A stretch of 64,000 nt of DNA, taken from the NCBI GenBank assembly GCA_945643635.1, contig CALZFC010000062.1, positions 1,767,501 to 1,831,500 of the forward strand, read 5' to 3'. The stretch's first letter is position 1. Every line of letters starts with the position of its first letter. The position numbers and the translations under genes were made by a program. This document shows positions 59,186 through 64,000 of this stretch, piece after piece. The DNA is from Allodiplogaster sudhausi. Lineage: Eukaryota; Nematoda; Chromadorea; Rhabditida; Diplogasteridae. The notes beneath the pieces were generated by a model. That model was given only the letters and a program-made list of their open reading frames with translations. It did not search any database and had not been told where the DNA came from.

Positions 59186-59305
59186 CACTCTAAAATAGTG
59201 GCTAGTTGCTTAATAGTAATAATAATAATAACATTTGAATAAGATGTAAACTGTTCATCTGGATACTAGAATAGCCGTAGATGTTATTTGCCTTTTTTTT
59301 AAGAT

Positions 59306-59311
59306 AATAAA
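59306..59311 (+). promoter_or_regulatory. AATAAA polyadenylation signal candidate (MLT-10-like)
   Basis: A perfect AATAAA 121 bp after the MLT-10-like stop, in AT-rich sequence and upstream of the tRNA gene. Confidence 0.6.
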
Positions 59312-59523
59312 TATTATCTCTCAAACAATAAGAGAACGATTTTACGGAAAAATTTGGGTTTGTTGCAGGTTTAAGATAAATGTATCTCATTTTTATATCG
59401 TAATTTTTTTTTTGCTAAATATATAATGTATGTTTTATTTTCACGTCCTTTATATTGCATTTATTTAATTCGGAATTATATTTGAAAAGCACTCTTTGGC
59501 AACAACAGTATAGCTGCGATGTA

Positions 59524-59596
59524 GCCCGGTTAGCTCAGTCGGTAGAGCACCAGACTCTTAATCTGGCTGTCGCGGGTTCGAGCCCCGCATCGGGCT
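59524..59596 (+). tRNA. trnK-CUU: tRNA-Lys (anticodon CUU)
   Basis: A 73-nt cloverleaf. The acceptor stem is GCCCGGT/ATCGGGC with one G-U pair, and the discriminator is U. The D arm is GCTCAGTCGGTAGAGC (A box TAGCTCAGTCGG). The anticodon stem-loop is CCAGA-CTCTTAA-TCTGG with anticodon CTT. The variable loop is CTGTC, and the T arm is GCGGG-TTCGAGC-CCCGC (B box GGTTCGAGCCC). There is no intron. T-rich sequence TCTTTTTG 6-12 bp downstream can act as the RNA polymerase III terminator. All stems pair, so it should be functional. Confidence 0.97.
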
Positions 59597-59598
59597 CA

Positions 59599-59608
59599 AT
59601 CTTTTTGC
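59599..59608 (+). terminator. Pol III terminator of tRNA-Lys
   Basis: A run of five T just after the tRNA 3' end (AATCTTTTTG), the usual RNA polymerase III termination signal. Confidence 0.7.
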
Positions 59609-60397
59609 AATCATCAATTTTGTATATGTGCAAGGCATAAATAGTAGGTTCTGTAATTTTCCATTTTTTTGACAGGTTGCATTTTGCCCATAACACAAAG
59701 AAGTTAAATGTCTTAATGAATAGAAGATCATCCGAATGATTAATTGTTTTAACAAAAATTGTACACCCTCTGTTACAAGGCATGCATCAGCCGCATTACA
59801 AGTCTTGTAAATCTAGTTACAAAATTGTTAAGGTGTTCAGTCGAGAATTTGAGAGATTGACAATTTCTAGAGGCGCGACATTAATACATATGTACATATG
59901 TATGTAAAGGTTGGTTGCACTCGCACGAAATTTTGCTTTCCTTCTACCCTCGCGATCTTACAATCAATCAGATAAATTAATTTAAAAAGACGTGAGAAAT
60001 CACAACAGCTTGTATTATTTTTGGGTTGCTTTGTCTGTTGGAACAAAAATGACCTGGCTGCTTGAAATTGTTCACTTTGTGGGACAAGCTATCTTATACA
60101 AGGGCGCTATTATTCTTGAGCTCACTGCATCCAGCTACTCTAATAGAAGAAAATAAGGTTCTGCTACTATTTCTCAAAAAAAAAATTTTTTTAACAATAA
60201 ATTGAAAATGTTTTTTTTTTTAATTTATCGTTGAATCGTGTCCATTGTATGATGCACACATTAATTTTATATGACCGAATGTCAACTTGCTTGCGGGATA
60301 CGAATGGGAGAAAGAGATAGACATAGAGAGAGAGAGATAGAGAAAGAAATAGAGAAAGAGAGATAGAGAGAGATAGAGATAGAGAGAGAGAGAGAGT

Positions 60398-60429
<32 letters not shown>

Positions 60430-61830
60430 CTGGGCAGGAAGAATGGTATCGTCTGTATTAGGAGATAACGAACAATAAAGAGCAAATATTTAAAACTAAA
60501 GGAAAAGGCACTAAATGATTCTACAGTAGTGCATTAGGACCAGTTTAAACGCGCACACTAAAATATTTGGCCCTTCTGCTGGTTAGAGAGTGAAATTGAA
60601 GGGTGGCTTATAGCTACAAAACCAAATATTAACTATGGAATGAACTGCTTCCTATAACATCCCTGTGTTCATCCCACAATCGGCCTGATACAACGATAAA
60701 TTGTTAATTGTTAATTGAACTGCTTTTTTAAAACAACATTTAGACAGTAGAATAAAATGATGTTCTAGTATAAATTTTTTTTTATGAGGTTATTATTATT
60801 ATATAATGCTTGCCTTTCAGCATATGAAACATGATGCAGAGTGACGAGTTGTAGCTGAAATCAAACTATTTGTTGCTCATAAGAAAACATTGTTTTGCTG
60901 TACACCGTCTTCTCATTATTTCTTCTTTTTTTTATCGGCTAATTTAAGTACATAGCAGAGGGCATACCAGGCGATTTTGGCAACTCTGTTGGCTTCTGAA
61001 ATTCAAAGGCAAATTTGTATACAGCATTTTGTCTTAATTAGTTTGGGGAGCATCTGATATTTTACTATCTACGTAAATATCCCTGGATTTTACTAATCTA
61101 TGGGCATGGCTCGTGAATGAAAATTTTGCTTCGATATTTCCTCGCGATACGGTATCGTTTTCTTTAGGAGGCGTCTGTCCAAAAATGTATACCGCATAAA
61201 AATTTCTAATTAGCAGCCACCACATTTGTGAGAAATTAAACTGATGCTGCTTATTTGTGTTATAGAGGTGTCAAAATAGATGAATTAACGCAGCAAAAAG
61301 AATGAGCTAATAATTGAACAAAAGCTGCTTGAATATATAGTGAATACAAAAAGAATATTGCGAAATCAAATCACCGTCGTCAATGGAGTCAATTTAAATT
61401 ATTGTAATTAATTTGATTTGAACATACTCTATGCTTGCTTACTGTACTGATTGTAGTTTTTTTCGGGAATTTAATAATATTGGAGATACGCATAAATGAA
61501 GGGCATTGAAAAGGTTGTGGAAATCAACACAATAACACGGAGTGGGGTGGAAAGTAGAAATCCCATAATGAATTAGAAAAACGGTATTAGAGATATTTCT
61601 ATTCTGCTTTCAAATGCCACTAGACCTTGTTTATACGAATTTGCGTAAGTTTCCATAAAAAGGAGTCTTAGGACTTGTGAAGATAAAAATGCAGATACAT
61701 AGAGAGAGCGAGGACGATAGGTAGAAGGGGATAGGAATAAAGAGAGAGAGAGAGAGACAGCGATAGAAAACAGACAGAGAGAGACAGAGAGAGAGAGAGG
61801 AAGAGAGAGAGAGAGAAAGAGAAAGAGAAG
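59609..61830. other. AT-rich spacer with GA arrays
   Basis: No gene is recognised. It contains a palindromic ACATATGTACATATGTATGT stretch near 59886, a GA/GATA-type array at about 60308-60430 and another at 61740-61828. Remaining sequence is AT-rich with frequent stops on both strands. Confidence 0.6.
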
Positions 61831-61896
61831 CATGAGCGAGACAGACTACTCGTGCCAGCCATGGGGCGACCACGATCGTGCAAGTCTGATGCCGTT

Positions 61897-61938
<42 letters not shown>

Positions 61939-63180
61939 CCCCTCTCTCTCTCTCTTTCAGCTTCGCTCCCTCTGTCTCTATTCCTATTTCTCTCTCACTC
62001 TTTCTTTTTCTTTCTCTCTCTTTCTCTCAATATTTCTATTTCTCTCTTTCCCTTTCTATCTCTCTCTCTATTTCTTTATATTTCTCTCTTTCTTTATTTC
62101 CTTCTTTTTCCCTTTCTATCTCTTTCTCTCTCTCTATTTCTCTATATTTCTCTCTCTCTCTCTTTATTTCCCTCTCTTTCCTTTTCTCAAATGTCTTTCT
62201 CAATCCCTTTTCTCCTATCTCTCTCACTCTCTTCTCTCCCTTCTTCCTTCACGCGAATCAGCTGGTATGTGACGAAGCGGCACAGGAATGCGGACGCCGG
62301 AAGAGCTCCTCCCCCTGGCACGCACTCTTGCCAAAGCTCACATATCAATGATTGGATTCATTCTCACGATCTGTCTATCTTTCTGTTGCCTCGCTCTCCC
62401 TCTCTCCCCATCTCTCTCGTTTTCGCCTTCTCTTTTTCGTTCTCTCGCCGTTTCTGCCACGTTTAACAGCTCAAAGAGAGAGAGAGAGCGAGAGAATGAG
62501 AGAGAATGATCCATGACAACACTCGTTCATTCTTCTCCCTCATATTCTCCATTGCTTCTCCTCTCTACGTGCCAGAACCGGTCGAGCGTCACACTTCTCC
62601 GTCTGGCCCTTTGTTAGTCTTTGTCTCTCTCTCTCTCTCTCGCTCTCTCACTCTCTCCCTCTTGCTCTCTCATTCTCTCCCCTTATGAGAAACTCTCTCG
62701 TTATGTTTTATTCTGCTCGATTTCGTCAAGTTTGTCCAATTTTGAGAGCTCCTTAGGCATTGAGAGCACTTCCGTGCAAGTGTTACATGTACACAACCGA
62801 AGCAGCTTTCACTCACTTTCTCTGTCTCTTTCCCATCTCTCCATATCTCTCTCTCAATTTCTATCTCTCTGAAACTCTCTCTTTCATATTTCCTCGGTAT
62901 TACCTTATCTTCTGTTCTTTTTAACTCTATAATGTTAACAGTCTCTCTAATATCTCTTTCCTTCTTCTCTCTTTTCTCTCTTTCCTCTCTTTATTCTCAT
63001 TCTTCTCGTTCCTCTTTGTCCGCTCTTTCTCTCATTCTCTCATTCTCTCTCTCTCTCTCTCTCTCTCCCTCTGCCCTGCCTTGACTTGTTCGACCAACTG
63101 AACCAGCCCCTTCTGACTGACACAGGCCAGCCGCTTCGGCGCGTGGTCGCTGGCGCGTTGCGGTAGTGGACGAAGAGAAA

Positions 63181-63219
<39 letters not shown>

Positions 63220-64000
63220 TAGAGGAAAGAAGACGAGATAAAGGGAATGAAGGAGAAAGAGAGAAAGACCGAGAGAAAGAGAGTGCAATGGAAAGAAACG
63301 TATGTTGAGCGATTTTCGACGCAGTCCGGTGGGTGTTCGTTCACTTGCCTTACTCGTCCCTCTGCACTCTGTCGCAGCTGGCAGAGAAAAGCAGAGGGAG
63401 AGAGGTAGAGAGTGAAAGAGTGAGAGAGGCAGAGAAGAAAGCGAGAGTGAGAGTGTCCAGTGCGCGGCCTCTTGATGTCATGCTCGGACATATCCATCAT
63501 GGAAGATGCCTAGGATCGGTCTTCCATCGACCACTTTCATTTCTTCGCTTCTCTATACCGCGTTCTCTCACTCTCTTTGTTTGTTTTACTCTCGCTCCCG
63601 CACTCTCTCCCTCTCTTCTCTTCGCTCAGTCTCTCCTTCTCATCAGCTGATGTCCACCCTCGCCGTGAAGCGGCCACCACCGCAGCCTCAGGCACCGCCG
63701 GCGACTGTGCCCGCTGGTCAGTCAGACGGTCTCTCTCTCTCTCTTTCGCTCTCTGTCTTTCTAACTCACCCTTCCCTTTACTCTGTCTCTATCTCTCTCA
63801 CTCTTCCTCTCTCCCTCTTAACAACACCTTAACAGCTCATAACAGATTTTATTTTATGATTTTCTATTGGACATTAAATATATATGGCAATTCCGATTTT
63901 TCCTCTCGGCTTTTGCTTAGAGCTGAGATTTTTCAGCGTAAAAAAAATCAAATATTAAACTAACAAATTTTCATTGACTTTGATCTTCGAGTAGCGTGTG
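61831..64000. other. CT/GA arrays with exon-like fragments, possible partial gene
   Basis: Long CT arrays (61895-62250, 62620-62690 and 62820-63070) and GA arrays (63180-63290 and 63395-63450) alternate with short GC-rich segments that look protein-like. These are 61832-61895 (MSETDYSCQPWGDHDRASL), about 63075-63168 (LDLFDQLNQPLLTDTGQPL, + strand, to a TAG) and 63648-63728, which has a CATCAG acceptor (LMSTLAVKRPPPQPQAPPA). They could be exons of a + strand gene running out of the window, but I could not join them in phase or recognise a family. Confidence 0.25.

Noticed and set aside
59535..59783. Minus-strand frame reading ...GLEPATARLRV
   Set aside because: It is the reverse complement of the tRNA-Lys T arm, a common spurious peptide over tRNA genes.

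Overview
The window is nuclear DNA of an animal, almost certainly a nematode. The evidence is a complete gene of the nematode-specific MLT-10-like moulting-cycle family, a cuticle-collagen locus with the nematode NRTARQ processing motif and a PAL-1/Caudal-type homeobox. Genes are split by many spliceosomal introns. All confidently recognised protein genes lie on the + strand. The background is saturated with (GA)n/(CT)n arrays and with short inverted-repeat elements, and most long open frames (poly-S/L or poly-R/E) are just translations of those arrays.

Layout. 1-18.1 kb: GA/CT arrays and AT-rich spacer without a recognised gene; there are weak minus-strand exon candidates at 13.1-14.4 kb and a foldback element at 15.6-15.9 kb. 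18.1-27.6 kb: a compact same-strand trio, ARPC4 (actin nucleation), EMC7 (ER membrane insertase subunit) and ARL6/BBS3 (ciliary small GTPase). 27.6-31.5 kb: CT-rich spacer. 31.5-41.5 kb: a Caudal/PAL-1 homeobox gene whose long introns hold transposable elements. 41.6-48 kb: orphan coiled-coil exons, one with an in-frame TAG, surrounding a 3.84-kb TTAA-flanked composite repeat element. 48.6-49.5 kb: a disrupted cuticle-collagen gene ending at a foldback element. 52.0-59.2 kb: the MLT-10-like gene, reconstructed here as 17 exons in one continuous frame of about 692 codons, including one GC-AG intron. 59.5 kb: tRNA-Lys(CUU). 59.6-64 kb: GA/CT arrays plus doubtful exon-like pieces.

Functional picture. 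ARPC4, EMC7 and ARL6 are housekeeping or ciliary proteins that sit side by side but act in different complexes. The collagen and the MLT-10-like protein both belong to cuticle and moulting biology and lie within 10 kb of each other. PAL-1/Caudal is a posterior patterning factor. The most unusual content is the mobile and satellite DNA: a family of TTAA-ended inverted-repeat elements ranges from about 150 bp to a 3.84-kb form carrying long inverted arms, a 33-bp hairpin minisatellite and a 1.1-kb GGGTCCCCTAA satellite.

Exon boundaries come from splice motifs, phase and remembered family conservation, not from transcripts. Genes with very divergent sequence may have been missed.
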